A stretch of 64,000 nt of DNA from Hyphomicrobiales bacterium (lineage in GTDB: Bacteria > Pseudomonadota > Alphaproteobacteria > Rhizobiales > Rhizobiaceae), in NCBI GenBank assembly GCA_021775455.1, contig JAJFHU010000012.1, positions 61,376 to 125,375 on the forward strand, in the 5' to 3' direction. Numbering within the stretch: position 1 is the stretch's first letter; every line of letters begins with the position of its first letter. Below, piece after piece: positions 26,711 through 35,445 of this stretch. The translations under genes were made by a program, and so were the position numbers. Below the pieces are notes generated by a model that was not told the DNA's origin, searched no databases, and was given only the letters and a program-made list of their open reading frames with translations.

Positions 26711-26920
26711 TCATTGACCCAAGCCTCGCATTATCCAGACCACGCATACTCCAGCGACAAGTACAACTATCCCAAATGTTCTGAGTATGGTGTCTGGAAG
26801 ATTTGGCAGTTCCATCGCTAGGCGACGGACACCACCTGGAAAAACAGCATATATCAGTCCCTCAATCACCAGCACCAATCCGAGGGCGACAATCAGATCA
26901 GACCATTGAAATCCAGACAA
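26711..26920 (-). CDS. DUF2065 family small membrane protein
   Basis: 69 residues with two transmembrane segments: DLIVALGLVLVIEGLIYAVF and ILRTFGIVVLVAGVCVVWIM. FPGGVRRLAMELPNLPD in the connecting loop is the DUF2065 signature. A TTG start at 26920 follows AGGGAGAA. The family is nearly always found beside hflC, as here; it may be an accessory of the HflKC complex. Confidence 0.85.
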   Translation of the reverse strand: MSGFQWSDLIVALGLVLVIEGLIYAVFPGGVRRLAMELPNLPDTILRTFGIVVLVAGVCVVWIMRGLGQ

Positions 26921-26943
26921 TTCTCCCTGGCTCCCGTTTAAAG

Positions 26944-27837
26944 TTACTGCGCTGGTCTCTTGCCACTTGGATCATTGAAGTATCTGAAAAAGTCGGAATT
27001 GGGTGAAAGCACCATTGTGGTTCCTGAATCTCTCAGCGCCTCAGAGTAAGCAATCATCGAACGATAAAATTCAAAGAATTCAGGATCACGACCAAACGCA
27101 TCTGCAAAAATCGCGTTACGCTCACCTTCACCTTCACCGCGAAGAATTTCACCATCACGTTGGGCCGCAGCTTCGATTTCAACAACCTGACGATCAGAAC
27201 GAGCTCGAATTCGTCGAGCCGCCTCTTGCCCGCGGGCCCGCAGGCGTTCTGCCTCAGCCAGCCGTTCGGCATTCATTCGCGCAAATGTCTGCTCGGAAAC
27301 TTCCGCCGTCAGATCGGTACGGCGAATACGCACATCATCCAGTTCAAGTCCAAGTGACGTTGCATCCGGCCTGATCTGGTCGCGCACTTCGCGCATCATT
27401 TCAGCACGTTCTTTAGAAAGTGCCGCCTGGAAATCGCGCAAACCGTAGACACGGCGAAGCGCTGCATCGAGACGGGTGCGCAGGCGTTGTTCAGCAAGTT
27501 GCAGGCTACCGGAAACCGTTTCCCGGAATTTGCTCGCATCTGCGATACGATAAGTCAAAAAGGCATCCACCTCATAAAACTTGCCACCTGAAACCTGTAC
27601 ACGGATGTCATCCAGATCAAACCGCAGCAACCGATCTTCTACAATTTGCACACTATCCAGTTCAAACATGGAAAATGGCATTTTAAAATAAATACCCGGT
27701 TCGGTTTCAACCCGCTTGATTTCACCAAAGCGCAAGACAATGGCTTGTTCACGTTCGTTGACGACAAATAAGGCGTTAAGGGCGAGATATACTACTGCTG
27801 CCAATATGATCAGCAAAAGGGGCATACGGTTGCTCAT
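26944..27837 (-). CDS. hflC: HflC, FtsH-modulating membrane protein
   Basis: 297 residues. One N-terminal span (LLLIILAAVVYLALNALFVV) is followed by an SPFH/band 7 domain starting EQAIVLRFGEIKRV. The family's helical segment with RGQEAARRIRARSDRQVVEI and the HflC-specific FFEFYRSMIAYSEAL close to the C-terminus are present. HflC pairs with HflK to form a periplasmic cage that restrains the FtsH protease. It overlaps hflK by 4 bases (ATGA). Confidence 0.95.
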   Translation of the reverse strand: MSNRMPLLLIILAAVVYLALNALFVVNEREQAIVLRFGEIKRVETEPGIYFKMPFSMFELDSVQIVEDRLLRFDLDDIRVQVSGGKFYEVDAFLTYRIADASKFRETVSGSLQLAEQRLRTRLDAALRRVYGLRDFQAALSKERAEMMREVRDQIRPDATSLGLELDDVRIRRTDLTAEVSEQTFARMNAERLAEAERLRARGQEAARRIRARSDRQVVEIEAAAQRDGEILRGEGEGERNAIFADAFGRDPEFFEFYRSMIAYSEALRDSGTTMVLSPNSDFFRYFNDPSGKRPAQ

Positions 27838-28925
27838 TGTTGCTCTTCCTGTGTGCGTTTCTTGTTGATTTCAGGCAATGGAAGATAAGGAATGACGCCC
27901 TGGCCACTACCCTGCTCAACAATTACTTTGTCCGAGTCACCCAAAACCTTTTCCATGGTTTCAAGGAAAAGTCGCTTGCGCGTCACTTCAGGTGCCTTTG
28001 AGTATTCATTGTAAACGGAAATAAAGCGCTGGGCTTCACCCTTGGATTCTTCAACTACCCGGTTTTTATAACCGGCTGCATCTTCCAGAATCTGCGCCGC
28101 TTCACCGCGTGCTGCACCCAAAATTCGGTTTGAATACTTGTTGGCCTCTTCAACGAAGCGGTCTTCATCCTGTTCAGCGCGCTGAACTTCATCAAACGAG
28201 TCTGCAACTTCGCGTGGCGGCGCCACATCCTCAATGTTCACTGTATTGATCTGAATACCCGCCCCATACTGATCGAGCGTTTGCTGAACGATATTGCGAA
28301 CTTCGTCCGCGATGCCTGCGCGATCGTCACGGAAGATATCCTGTGCCGGACGACGGCCCACAACTTCACGCATGGCGCTTTCAGCAACCTGGCGAACCAT
28401 GCCTTCGGGATCGCGGACATTAAACAGGTAATCCTTTGGAGAGATCACCTGGAACAGAACCGAGAATGCCACATCCACAATGTTCTGATCACCAGAAAGC
28501 ATTAGCCCAAGTGCTTCTGAGCGTCCCTGGGAACCGATGTTGATCTGGTTCTCGCGGATATTGGCAATCTCATAAGTTTCAACCGGCCACAAATGAAAAT
28601 GAATGCCGGGGCTGGAAAGTTCTGTTTTGGGTTTTCCGAACCGCAATTCGACGCCCAATTCATCCGGCTGAATGGTGTAAACAGACTTCACCAGATAAAG
28701 CGCAACCAAAGCTGCAAGTACGAAAAGGGCCATTAATGGGCTGAACTTTCCGCCGCCCGGAATTGCCCGGCGCAGTTGGTCCTGGCCCTTGCGAATTATG
28801 TCCTCAAGATCCGGCGGCGTTCCGCCTCCTCCACCACCCGGTGGTGGTGTTGGTCCTTGACCCCACGGGCCTCCGGGATTGTCGCCACCGTTGCGGCCTC
28901 CGCCAGATTGATTGCTCCAGGGCAT
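27834..28925 (-). CDS. hflK: HflK, FtsH-modulating membrane protein
   Basis: 363 residues. A Gly/Pro-rich cytoplasmic N-terminus (about 1-45) leads into one span (LMALFVLAALVALYLVKSVY) and the SPFH domain (DELGVELRFGKPK). The assembled segment EEANKYSNRILGAARGEAAQ and a short C-terminal tail follow. It is the first gene of the hflK-hflC-DUF2065-degP unit. The family length is normal. Confidence 0.95.
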   Translation of the reverse strand: MPWSNQSGGGRNGGDNPGGPWGQGPTPPPGGGGGGTPPDLEDIIRKGQDQLRRAIPGGGKFSPLMALFVLAALVALYLVKSVYTIQPDELGVELRFGKPKTELSSPGIHFHLWPVETYEIANIRENQINIGSQGRSEALGLMLSGDQNIVDVAFSVLFQVISPKDYLFNVRDPEGMVRQVAESAMREVVGRRPAQDIFRDDRAGIADEVRNIVQQTLDQYGAGIQINTVNIEDVAPPREVADSFDEVQRAEQDEDRFVEEANKYSNRILGAARGEAAQILEDAAGYKNRVVEESKGEAQRFISVYNEYSKAPEVTRKRLFLETMEKVLGDSDKVIVEQGSGQGVIPYLPLPEINKKRTQEEQQ

Positions 28926-29049
28926 TCACGTTCCTCTTAAGTTGGTCTGATAAACGCTATTTCATTCAAATAGCGCAACAGAAGGTAATTACCAATTTCA
29001 GCTTGTGTTATAGGTATCCAAGCCTCCGCTTTCAAGCGAAGGTGTGCAT

Positions 29050-29562
29050 TCATACCCGTTCATAGACCACATAAAGCGTTTCTGCGGTATCGTTTTCGCC
29101 TTTTGGCACTTCTTCTCGCAAAATTGGTCGCCATTCAGCCTCGTTAATTTCAGGAAACTTCGTATCACCGTCCGGTTCTGCCATAATGTGGGTAACATAG
29201 AGTTTGTCAGCGATTGATATTGTTTCCCGGTAAATTTGCCCCCCACCCACAATACAGACTTCACTAGCGTCATGAGATTTTGCCCAGACATTCGCAAGTG
29301 CCAAAGCTGTTTCAACATCCCCCGCATGCACCGTTCCCTCTGCTTCAAAACTGGAACGCGAAATAACAATATTCAATCGGCCAGGTAGAGCTTTACCGAT
29401 CGCTTCAAATGTCCTGCGTCCCATAATCATCGGTTTGCCCATCGTATCGCGCTTAAACCGCTTTAAATCAGTGGAAAGTTTCCACGGCATACCGCCATCG
29501 CGCCCGATTACACCGTTTTTGGCTACTGCTACAACAAGGGCTATGGGTAACATGCCACTCAT
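29050..29562 (-). CDS. folA: Dihydrofolate reductase
   Basis: 170 residues. The N-terminal strand and loop [20 protein letters not shown] with the conserved substrate-binding Asp and Trp region, [19 protein letters not shown], and [13 protein letters not shown] mark a chromosomal DHFR. It overlaps thyA by 4 bases. The pair makes thymidylate and regenerates tetrahydrofolate. Confidence 0.95.
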   Translation of the reverse strand: MSGMLPIALVVAVAKNGVIGRDGGMPWKLSTDLKRFKRDTMGKPMIMGRRTFEAIGKALPGRLNIVISRSSFEAEGTVHAGDVETALALANVWAKSHDASEVCIVGGGQIYRETISIADKLYVTHIMAEPDGDTKFPEINEAEWRPILREEVPKGENDTAETLYVVYERV

Positions 29563-30353
29563 ACAGAAACCTTTGCCTTGATATGAGGATGGGCCTCATA
29601 ACCCTCCAACGTGAAATCTTCAAATACGAACTGCTCTAGTTCTCTTCGCCCGGGATTCAACTTCATGGTTGGTAATGTCAGGGGTTTCCTGGATAATTGC
29701 TCTTGTGCCTGCTCGAAATGATTGAAATACAGGTGCGCGTCTCCGAACGTGTGAACAAAATCACCTGGCTCAAGCTCGCAAACTTGCGCTACCATCATTG
29801 TGAAGAGTGCATAGGAAGCAATATTGAACGGTACGCCCAGGAATATATCTGCAGAACGTTGGTAAAGCTGGCAGGAGAGTTTTCCTTCCGCCACATAGAA
29901 CTGGAACAGACAGTGACATGGGGGCAGCGCCATATCATCCACAAGTGCCGGGTTCCACGCTGAAACTATATGTCGGCGTGAGTTCGGATTTTTGCGAAGT
30001 GATTTAACCAATCCGGCTATCTGGTCAACGCTGGAGCCATCCGGTGCTGGCCACGAGCGCCACTGATAACCGTATACCGGGCCAAGTTCTCCGTTTTCAT
30101 CCGCCCACTCGTCCCATATCGAAACGCCATTTTCCTTAAGCCATGCAATGTTGGTTTCACCTCTGAGAAACCACAAAAGTTCGATGATGATCGAACGCAA
30201 ATGCAGTTTCTTTGTGGTGAGAACCGGAAAGCCCTCACTCATGTCAAAGCGCATTTGATGCCCGAATATGGATCGGGTACCGGTTCCGGTCCGGTCTCCC
30301 CGGTCCACACCGGTATCAAGCACTTTTTGAAGCAGATCTAGATATTGTTGCAT
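29559..30353 (-). CDS. thyA: Thymidylate synthase
   Basis: 264 residues, the short E. coli-type ThyA. The catalytic Cys is in [12 protein letters not shown], the phosphate-binding [18 protein letters not shown] follows, and [20 protein letters not shown] is the C-terminus. [18 protein letters not shown] is the N-terminal Arg region. Converts dUMP to dTMP with methylene-tetrahydrofolate, which folA then recycles. Confidence 0.97.
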   Translation of the reverse strand: MQQYLDLLQKVLDTGVDRGDRTGTGTRSIFGHQMRFDMSEGFPVLTTKKLHLRSIIIELLWFLRGETNIAWLKENGVSIWDEWADENGELGPVYGYQWRSWPAPDGSSVDQIAGLVKSLRKNPNSRRHIVSAWNPALVDDMALPPCHCLFQFYVAEGKLSCQLYQRSADIFLGVPFNIASYALFTMMVAQVCELEPGDFVHTFGDAHLYFNHFEQAQEQLSRKPLTLPTMKLNPGRRELEQFVFEDFTLEGYEAHPHIKAKVSV

Positions 30354-30458
30354 GGGCGGCCCAGTATCGATTCTCTGGTGATCACTTTAAAGCCCTTCCA
30401 TCCTGAATGAAACAAGACGAAAGGGCTTTGGGTTGCACTAGGCGGGGATAACCAGCGA

Positions 30459-30737
30459 TCAACGGCAAATTCGGTTTTCATGACGCCGACGCGAAAGAAC
30501 ATAGGGCACATTATGCTCCCACTTTGTGTCAAAGGCTTGATAAATATCGTTTCGCTCCAGTCCGATATCCTTGAGCAGGTGTGCCTCAAGTCCCCGGATT
30601 TGTCTTGCAGCGCGTCGGTTTTCGAGAACTCGTGCAATTGCCTTGAACGGCGCTAGAATTGCTGCCGTTAAATTGCCACTTTGAATAACTTCCGCATTAA
30701 CGGCTGGGATTGGAAGATTGTTGTGTGTCAGTTGCAT
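30459..30737 (-). CDS. DUF1127 (YjiS-like) small protein
   Basis: 92 residues. The C-terminal part carries the DUF1127 motif ENRRAARQIRGLEAHLLKDI followed by GLERND. Short DUF1127 proteins in alphaproteobacteria influence RNA turnover, phosphate or stress responses through this Arg-rich domain. ATG at 30737 has AAAGGAGA 8 bases upstream. A WYL-regulator gene is divergent upstream. The intergenic dyads at 30828-30878 could also affect it. An inverted repeat AAAGCCCTT...AAGGGCTTT (30388-30429) may end the transcript. Confidence 0.85.
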   Translation of the reverse strand: MQLTHNNLPIPAVNAEVIQSGNLTAAILAPFKAIARVLENRRAARQIRGLEAHLLKDIGLERNDIYQAFDTKWEHNVPYVLSRRRHENRICR

Positions 30738-30827
30738 GAAACTTCTCCTTTTTGTTCGCCTTGAGCCTTGCTTGGGAGGTTGGGCTATCGCGAAATTTGT
30801 TGATAAGAAGATTATATTCAGACCGTA

Positions 30828-30878
30828 CTGACAGCATATTGTCAGGAGTGCTGACAGCTACTGACAGCGTGGTGTCAG
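30828..30878. promoter_or_regulatory. Paired CTGACA-N6-TGTCAG operators of the WYL regulator
   Basis: CTGACA-GCATAT-TGTCAG (30828-30845) and CTGACA-GCGTGG-TGTCAG (30861-30878) are identical 6-6-6 dyads, with a lone CTGACA half-site at 30851-30856 between them. They lie in the divergent gap between the DUF1127 gene and the regulator, 66 bases before the regulator's start. The spacing of dyad centres is 33 bases. Confidence 0.75.
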
Positions 30879-30943
30879 CAGTGTACGTTCGGCAGTGATT
30901 TAGTGCTGGATTAGACCCTGTATTTGGGGAAAGAATAGCCATT

Positions 30944-31648
30944 ATGCGCAGAGCTGACCGACTTTTTGAAATTATCCAGATTATCCGCAGACGAAAGCTG
31001 ACCCGAGCGGCCGATTTAGCAGGGGAACTGGAAGTATCCGAGCGCACAATTTATCGCGACATCCAGGATTTGATGACCAGCGGTGTACCCATTGAGGGTG
31101 AGGCGGGGGTCGGATATATTCTCCATGACGGCTTCGACATGCCACCCCTGATGTTCAAGGAAACAGAAATTGAAGCCCTCGTTCTGGGTGCACGCATCGT
31201 CGAAAGCTGGGCCGACCCGGTGCTTTCCACCGCAGCAAGCGATGTAATTGCAAAGGTAAAGGCCGTAATACCGGAACGGTTGCAGACATACATGGCAAAC
31301 ACAGCCCTTTTGGCCCCCGAACATACCTATATAGAGCCCATCTCGTTTGAGATGCCGGACATGCGGCAGGCGATCCGGCAAAAACTGAAAGTGAAATTCA
31401 GTTATCACGACGCCAGTGGATCAGGATCGGAACGCACTGTTCGCCCACTGTCACTGGCATATTTCGGACCGGTTTGGCTGCTTGCTGCCTGGTGTGAACT
31501 GCGCAATGATTTCCGCACCTTTCGCCTTGACCGGATTGAAGGATTTTCCGCTCAGCAAGAAAAATTCCGTGACGAAACCGGCAAGACGCTACACGATTTT
31601 TTGAAACTGGACCACGCATGGCGCCGTGGGCCTGCAGTGGAATCCTGA
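30944..31648 (+). CDS. YafY-type HTH and WYL-domain transcriptional regulator
   Basis: 234 residues. The N-terminal HTH_11 domain (ADRLFEIIQIIRRRKLTRAA then LAGELEVSERTIYRDIQDLM) is followed by a WYL ligand-binding domain. The domain's signature tract reads VRPLSLAYFGPVWLLAAWCE, with FRTFRLDRIEGF as its final part. The WYL triplet itself appears as VWLLA. Such regulators respond to small ligands, DNA ends or nucleic acids. The divergent dyads at 30828-30878 are probable binding sites. ATG at 30944 is preceded by GGGGAAAG. Confidence 0.88.
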   Translation: MRRADRLFEIIQIIRRRKLTRAADLAGELEVSERTIYRDIQDLMTSGVPIEGEAGVGYILHDGFDMPPLMFKETEIEALVLGARIVESWADPVLSTAASDVIAKVKAVIPERLQTYMANTALLAPEHTYIEPISFEMPDMRQAIRQKLKVKFSYHDASGSGSERTVRPLSLAYFGPVWLLAAWCELRNDFRTFRLDRIEGFSAQQEKFRDETGKTLHDFLKLDHAWRRGPAVES

Positions 31649-31666
31649 CCATTATGTATTTGGTAT

Positions 31667-32404
31667 TCAGTATTTTGCGCTAATTGGTGGGCCAATTAAG
31701 TGCGCCAAATTTTTGGGCCCGATTTCCCGCAGTAATTTCCGCTTGATGGCTTTTTGGTATGCTTCATATCCATTGGCAATTTCCAGGAAGGCACCGGGGC
31801 CATGCAGAACATGTTCCCGGTAGTAACTTTCAGGATCAGGATTATCACCCTTGATTACCAGGCCGTTCACGATCACATCGTAAAAATCAAACACCTTGTA
31901 GGCAATTGCCGGGCTAAATCCTTCGTTGTGAACCCCGTCTCCCGAAACATCCAAAACCTTGCGTGCGCATCGCATCCGCAATTTGCGAAACACGCCTGAT
32001 GCATAACCCAGCGAATAACCGATAGCAGTCGGATAATCATCTCGCACTCTTTGATGAGCTGCCAACTTGACGGCAAAGGCTTCAATGTCCGCTTCGGTTT
32101 TGAGGAAACTCCAGCCAACAATGATTTCCTGATTGTAACGCCCGCTCCATTCATACGCATAAAGGATCATTCCATCCTGGTTAACAATCGCTTCCTTGAC
32201 CTCCGGATCGATCAACGCGGCAGCAAGACCTTTCAGTTGAAATTCATATTCCGCCGCATCAATAGAAGAAGAAGAATCCAGCGCCAGCATCAGGGCAAGG
32301 TTACAAGCCTTATCCTGTGCATTTGACCGATCAGGATTGATCAGGCCTACTAGTGCCAAAGCAAAAAACCAAATCCCCACACGCAGCAATAACCAACCCA
32401 TCAA
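31667..32404 (-). CDS. DUF1194 family secreted protein, second copy
   Basis: 245 residues. A signal peptide (VGIWFFALALVGLINPDRSNAQ) precedes LALMLALDSSSSIDAAEYEF, an intact DxSxS metal site, and VLDVSGDGVHNEGFSP. IVNGLVIKGDNPDPESYYRE and a C-terminal YQKAIKRKLLREI follow the DUF1194 pattern. It overlaps the cyclopropane synthase-like gene by 4 bases, so they are cotranscribed. It is diverged from the copy at 12429-13214, so duplication was not recent. Confidence 0.85.
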   Translation of the reverse strand: MMGWLLLRVGIWFFALALVGLINPDRSNAQDKACNLALMLALDSSSSIDAAEYEFQLKGLAAALIDPEVKEAIVNQDGMILYAYEWSGRYNQEIIVGWSFLKTEADIEAFAVKLAAHQRVRDDYPTAIGYSLGYASGVFRKLRMRCARKVLDVSGDGVHNEGFSPAIAYKVFDFYDVIVNGLVIKGDNPDPESYYREHVLHGPGAFLEIANGYEAYQKAIKRKLLREIGPKNLAHLIGPPISAKY

Positions 32405-33645
32405 AGTACCAGCTTCAGTTTCTTTTCCAGCTTCTCAAGTGATTTTTGTTTTTCAACAATGTAATCGCGAACAATCGGTGCACCCTGGCGATCCCGAGAC
32501 AATTGCATGTGAAAAACCAACTGGCTGCCGGTTTGGAACATGAACTCGCAACTGATCAGATAAAATTCCCACATCCGGGCAAAGCGCTCGTCATACATTT
32601 CGACAACTTTGTCGCGATTCTTTTCAAACCGTTCCACCCAATGACCAAGCGTCTTGGCATAGTGGACCCGTAAAAATTCGAGGTCAGTGCACCAAAGATT
32701 GTTCTGCTCTATGACCGAGAATACTTCAGACAATGCAGGAGAATAAGCACCAGGAAAGATGTACTTGCGCAGCCACGCACTCGCCATCCCCGGAGGGCTC
32801 ATGTGGCCAATTGAATGAATCACCGCCAAGCCGTCATCCGGCATTAATGCATTTACTTTCTTGAAAAACTCGTCGTAGTGCTGAACGCCCACATGCTCGA
32901 ACATGCCAACGGAAACTATACGGTCAAACCGGTCATCAACCTCGCGATAATCCTGCAGACGAAATTCAACACGATCTGAGAGGCCCATTTTACTGGCCCG
33001 TTCGGAGGCGAGCTTTTGTTGCTCAGTGGAAAGTGTGACACCCAGAACCTCCACATCTTTTTGAACAGAAGCAAGATACAGTGCCAAGTCTCCCCAACCG
33101 CAGCCAATGTCCAATATCTTCTGACCTGGCCGCAGGTCCAGTTTCGCAGCGAGCAAACGCAGCTTGTTGCGTTGCGCTTCTTCCAGCGATTCCTCATCAT
33201 TTCGAAAATAAGCACACGAATAGAGCATGTTCTTGTCGAGAAACAGTTTGTAAAACTCATTACCCAGATCATAGTGATGAGAGACGTTTTTCCGGGCCTG
33301 CCCGCGCCGGTTTGCCTGCTGCATTTTCCGAAACGGCATCTGAACCGAGCGGATAAATTTTTGCAGCGGATAGGACCCGAGCGACAGGCGATTGATGGAA
33401 AAGAGTTGCAGAAAGTCGCGCAGCGTTGACCCCTCTTCAAACACCATGGTGCCATCCATATAGGCCTCACCAGCGGCAAGTTCTGACTTGAACACCAAAT
33501 CCTTGTAAAGCTTCTTGTCTTTAAGACGCATCGTGACTTCGGGTCCAGGCGTTCCGGAAAAGACATGGCGTTTCCCGTCCGCATCGATAACGGTCAACTG
33601 ACCCTTTTGAATAAAGGCCTTCATCATGTGAGAAAGTAGAAGCAT
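32401..33645 (-). CDS. Cyclopropane-fatty-acyl-phospholipid synthase family methyltransferase
   Basis: 414 residues, SAM-dependent, CFA/Cma type. The SAM site is LDIGCGWGDLALYLA (about residue 175), preceded by NVSHHYDLGNEFYKLFLD and MLYSCAYF. IVSVGMFEHVGVQHYDEFF and YIFPGAYSP follow, all as in CFA synthases. This N-terminal domain lacks a separate lipid-binding extension beyond the family norm. It would methylate double bonds in membrane phospholipids, which changes fluidity. Cotranscribed with the downstream DUF1194 gene. Confidence 0.92.
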   Translation of the reverse strand: MLLLSHMMKAFIQKGQLTVIDADGKRHVFSGTPGPEVTMRLKDKKLYKDLVFKSELAAGEAYMDGTMVFEEGSTLRDFLQLFSINRLSLGSYPLQKFIRSVQMPFRKMQQANRRGQARKNVSHHYDLGNEFYKLFLDKNMLYSCAYFRNDEESLEEAQRNKLRLLAAKLDLRPGQKILDIGCGWGDLALYLASVQKDVEVLGVTLSTEQQKLASERASKMGLSDRVEFRLQDYREVDDRFDRIVSVGMFEHVGVQHYDEFFKKVNALMPDDGLAVIHSIGHMSPPGMASAWLRKYIFPGAYSPALSEVFSVIEQNNLWCTDLEFLRVHYAKTLGHWVERFEKNRDKVVEMYDERFARMWEFYLISCEFMFQTGSQLVFHMQLSRDRQGAPIVRDYIVEKQKSLEKLEKKLKLVL

Positions 33646-33735
33646 GGCGTACTATAACATTGGTAAATAAGTTTATGGGTATGCGTATAGCAGGAAATTC
33701 ACCCTAATGAAGCACTTTGTGCTGGTGCATCAACT

Positions 33736-33748
33736 AGGGTCAGGACCC
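33736..33748. repeat. AGGGTCAGGACCC motif, copy 2
   Basis: Identical to the 13-mer at 14341-14353, again flanked by an A/T tract (CTAATTATT). It sits 3 bases past the stop codon of the YHS-domain gene. Two copies of a 13-mer in 64 kb, both beside gene ends, suggest a dispersed element. Confidence 0.5.
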
Positions 33749-33751
33749 TAA

Positions 33752-34249
33752 TTATTGGAGGACTTTTGGCCAATTCTTTTCTGCCTGCGCGATGTAACCC
33801 GGCTGATCACTGTCAAAGGTTGCTTTCACACCAAGGGAATAGTTGAGGTAAAGCTTCCCATCTATAATGGTCCAGGCTTCCGGTTCTGTTTTTGCAGTGT
33901 AACCCTGGCTCACCGCGTAGGCACAATAGCCGCCATATTTTGGTGCATATTTTTCCGGGTTGGATTCAAATGCGGCGAGGTTTTCCGCGTTGGCAAATCG
34001 CCACGTTGCACCCTTCCACTCGGTTGAATACTGTGTACTTCCCTCTACCGGTTTTCCTTCAGCAAAATATCCAACGGGATCATAACCGCGAATGGCAATG
34101 CCTTCGGAATTGCCGGTGAAAATCTCTGGCTTGTTGCCGCCAGTCCTAAGCGCATCCTGTACAAACTGCGGACCCCCCGTAAGCGCAACTCCCGCCGCTC
34201 CCGCACACACCAAAGCCGCAGCACCTGCCAATAGGGTTCTTCTTCTCAT
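33752..34249 (-). CDS. Tat-exported YHS domain protein
   Basis: 165 residues. The start MRRRTLLAGAAALVCAGAAG is a twin-arginine-like signal. The YHS domain follows with IRGYDPVGYFAEGKPVEGS, WRFANAENLAAFESNPEKYA and YGGYCAYAVSQGY, whose Tyr and Cys are typical of metal or heme-associated YHS proteins. ATG at 34249 has GGGAGG 8 bases upstream; a TTG two codons earlier is less likely. Function of this periplasmic family is not established. Confidence 0.85.
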   Translation of the reverse strand: MRRRTLLAGAAALVCAGAAGVALTGGPQFVQDALRTGGNKPEIFTGNSEGIAIRGYDPVGYFAEGKPVEGSTQYSTEWKGATWRFANAENLAAFESNPEKYAPKYGGYCAYAVSQGYTAKTEPEAWTIIDGKLYLNYSLGVKATFDSDQPGYIAQAEKNWPKVLQ

Positions 34250-34440
34250 GGGCAAACCTCCCGAAACGACAAACCGAATTCATCCCTTAAATGCACATTA
34301 TGGTGTTAAAATGCCAGCAACAAGTAAGTGAGCTGGAAATAGTTCCTGATCACAACCAGGATATCTGTATGACCCATTTGACGCGATAGTAACCAGTATT
34401 GCTTTTCCACCTTTAAAATAGCCCAATTGCAGTATATATA

Positions 34441-34526
34441 TAGGGTGCCGGGCAACCGGCTATGGCGATAAACGGCCTGTGCAATAAACCATTCGGACCC
34501 GGGGGCGGTACCCGGCGCCTCCACCA
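34441..34526 (+). ncRNA. ssrA: tmRNA acceptor piece (permuted ssrA)
   Basis: The segment ends in CGCCTCC-A-CCA (34515-34526), an encoded CCA tail, preceded by a T-arm-like CCGGG...CCCGG. CGCCTCC pairs with GGGGGCG at 34572-34578, which forms the acceptor stem, so the two halves of one tRNA-like domain are encoded in swapped order, as in the two-piece tmRNAs of alphaproteobacteria. The 5' boundary is approximate. The antisense reading VEAPGTAPGSEWF, often annotated as a protein in this class, arises from this RNA. Confidence 0.85.
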
Positions 34527-34571
34527 AAAACCATTCAACCATTCAATTTTGGCACCGGAATGGCTTTTGAT

Positions 34572-34781
34572 GGGGGCGAAACAGGATCGACGAGGGTGTA
34601 AAGACAGTGTTTTCGTTCGGCATGGTACCCACCGTTATCGGGCCAAACTTAATAGTTGCAAATAACAACTATAAGCCAGAAGTAGGTCCCGTTGCTCTAG
34701 CAGCGTGATTTCTTCGCATTGAAGTCCTGACGGTTCGCACCGTCAGGCGGGGTCCGGAGGCACCTGGCAACAGAAGCCTCC
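34572..34781 (+). ncRNA. ssrA: tmRNA coding piece (permuted ssrA)
   Basis: Begins GGGGGCGAAACAGGATCGAC, the conserved D-arm side of tmRNA. It contains the tag reading frame (34658-34708), a pseudoknot-type hairpin CCTGACGG-TTCGCA-CCGTCAGG (34726-34747), and ends with GGAGGC...GCCTCC (34756-34781) followed by TTTTT. With SmpB it rescues stalled ribosomes. The precursor is presumably cut between 34527 and 34571 to give two RNAs. The gene for SmpB is not in the window. Confidence 0.9.
34658..34708 (+). CDS. ssrA: tmRNA proteolysis tag
   Basis: The frame from the resume codon GCA reads ANNNYKPEVGPVALAA and then TGA. The final ALAA is the ClpX/ClpP recognition end typical of ssrA tags, and the N-terminal ANNNY resembles the SspB-binding AxNNY part. 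The middle (KPEVGPV) is more divergent than the common alphaproteobacterial tags such as AANDNFAEEFAVAA. Confidence 0.85.
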   Translation, partial: ANNNYKPEVGPVALAA

Positions 34782-34807
34782 ACTTTTTGAGTTCGGAGTG
34801 GGAAGTA

Positions 34808-35431
34808 ATGAGTGACGATCAACAACCAGAAGACCTGATCCGGTACGACGTTCTGACCCAGGACGCTTTGCGGGATGTCATTCGCAAGGTTCTTGAAGAA
34901 GTCTCGGTTGCCGGTCTACCAGGTGAGCATCACTTTTTCATCACCTTTCATACAGATCACCCGGGGGTTCGTCTTTCCGCGCGAATGCGCGAACGCTACC
35001 CCGAAGAAATGACAATTGTCATTCAACACACTTTCTGGGATCTGAAGGTTAATGAAACCGCCTTCGAGATCGATTTGTCTTTTGACGATATTCTGGAAAG
35101 ACTCAAGGTTCCTTTTTCAGCGCTGAAAGGGTTTTTTGACCCCTATGTGAAATTCGGCGTTCAGTTTGACGCCAGTTACATAGAAGCGGCAAACACCGAT
35201 ACTGAAAATTCCAGATCTGAGAATCAGGGCAATTCTGAAAAGGCAAAGGTTGGCTCGGTTCCGCAAGTCGCCCAGGCTCGGGAAGTGGTTAAAAAGGAAA
35301 AGACAAAGAAGAAAACTGCTGCACCGGCAAAGGCGGAAAACGTGGACAAAAAACCGGCGTTGGAAGAAGCAAACGATATTGGCGAGGGTGCCGAGATTGT
35401 TTCGCTTGAAAAATTTCGCAAGAAAAAATAA
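34808..35431 (+). CDS. sspB: SspB family ClpXP adaptor
   Basis: 207 residues. The alpha-type SspB core covers about residues 10-130: IRYDVLTQDALRDVIRKVLE, HHFFITFHTDHPGVRLSARM and FWDLKVNETAFEIDLSF. A long charged linker (Lys/Ala/Glu-rich) ends in a short basic XB-like tail EIVSLEKFRKKK, which docks the ClpX N-domain. SspB tethers ssrA-tagged proteins to ClpXP. ATG at 34808 has GGGAAG upstream. The gene starts 27 bases past the tmRNA, so substrate tag and adaptor are side by side. Confidence 0.93.
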   Translation: MSDDQQPEDLIRYDVLTQDALRDVIRKVLEEVSVAGLPGEHHFFITFHTDHPGVRLSARMRERYPEEMTIVIQHTFWDLKVNETAFEIDLSFDDILERLKVPFSALKGFFDPYVKFGVQFDASYIEAANTDTENSRSENQGNSEKAKVGSVPQVAQAREVVKKEKTKKKTAAPAKAENVDKKPALEEANDIGEGAEIVSLEKFRKKK

Positions 35432-35445
35432 TCGACCAAAAGCCA

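Noticed and set aside
30388..30429. Terminator of the DUF1127 gene (AAAGCCCTT...AAGGGCTTT)
   Set aside because: The 9-bp arms are perfect, but the loop is more than 20 bases and there is no clear U-tract. It is mentioned with the gene but not called as a feature.
34306..34542. A 78-codon minus-strand frame containing VEAPGTAPGSEWF
   Set aside because: It is the antisense of the tmRNA acceptor piece. This reading is widely annotated as a hypothetical protein in alphaproteobacteria because it overlaps that RNA.
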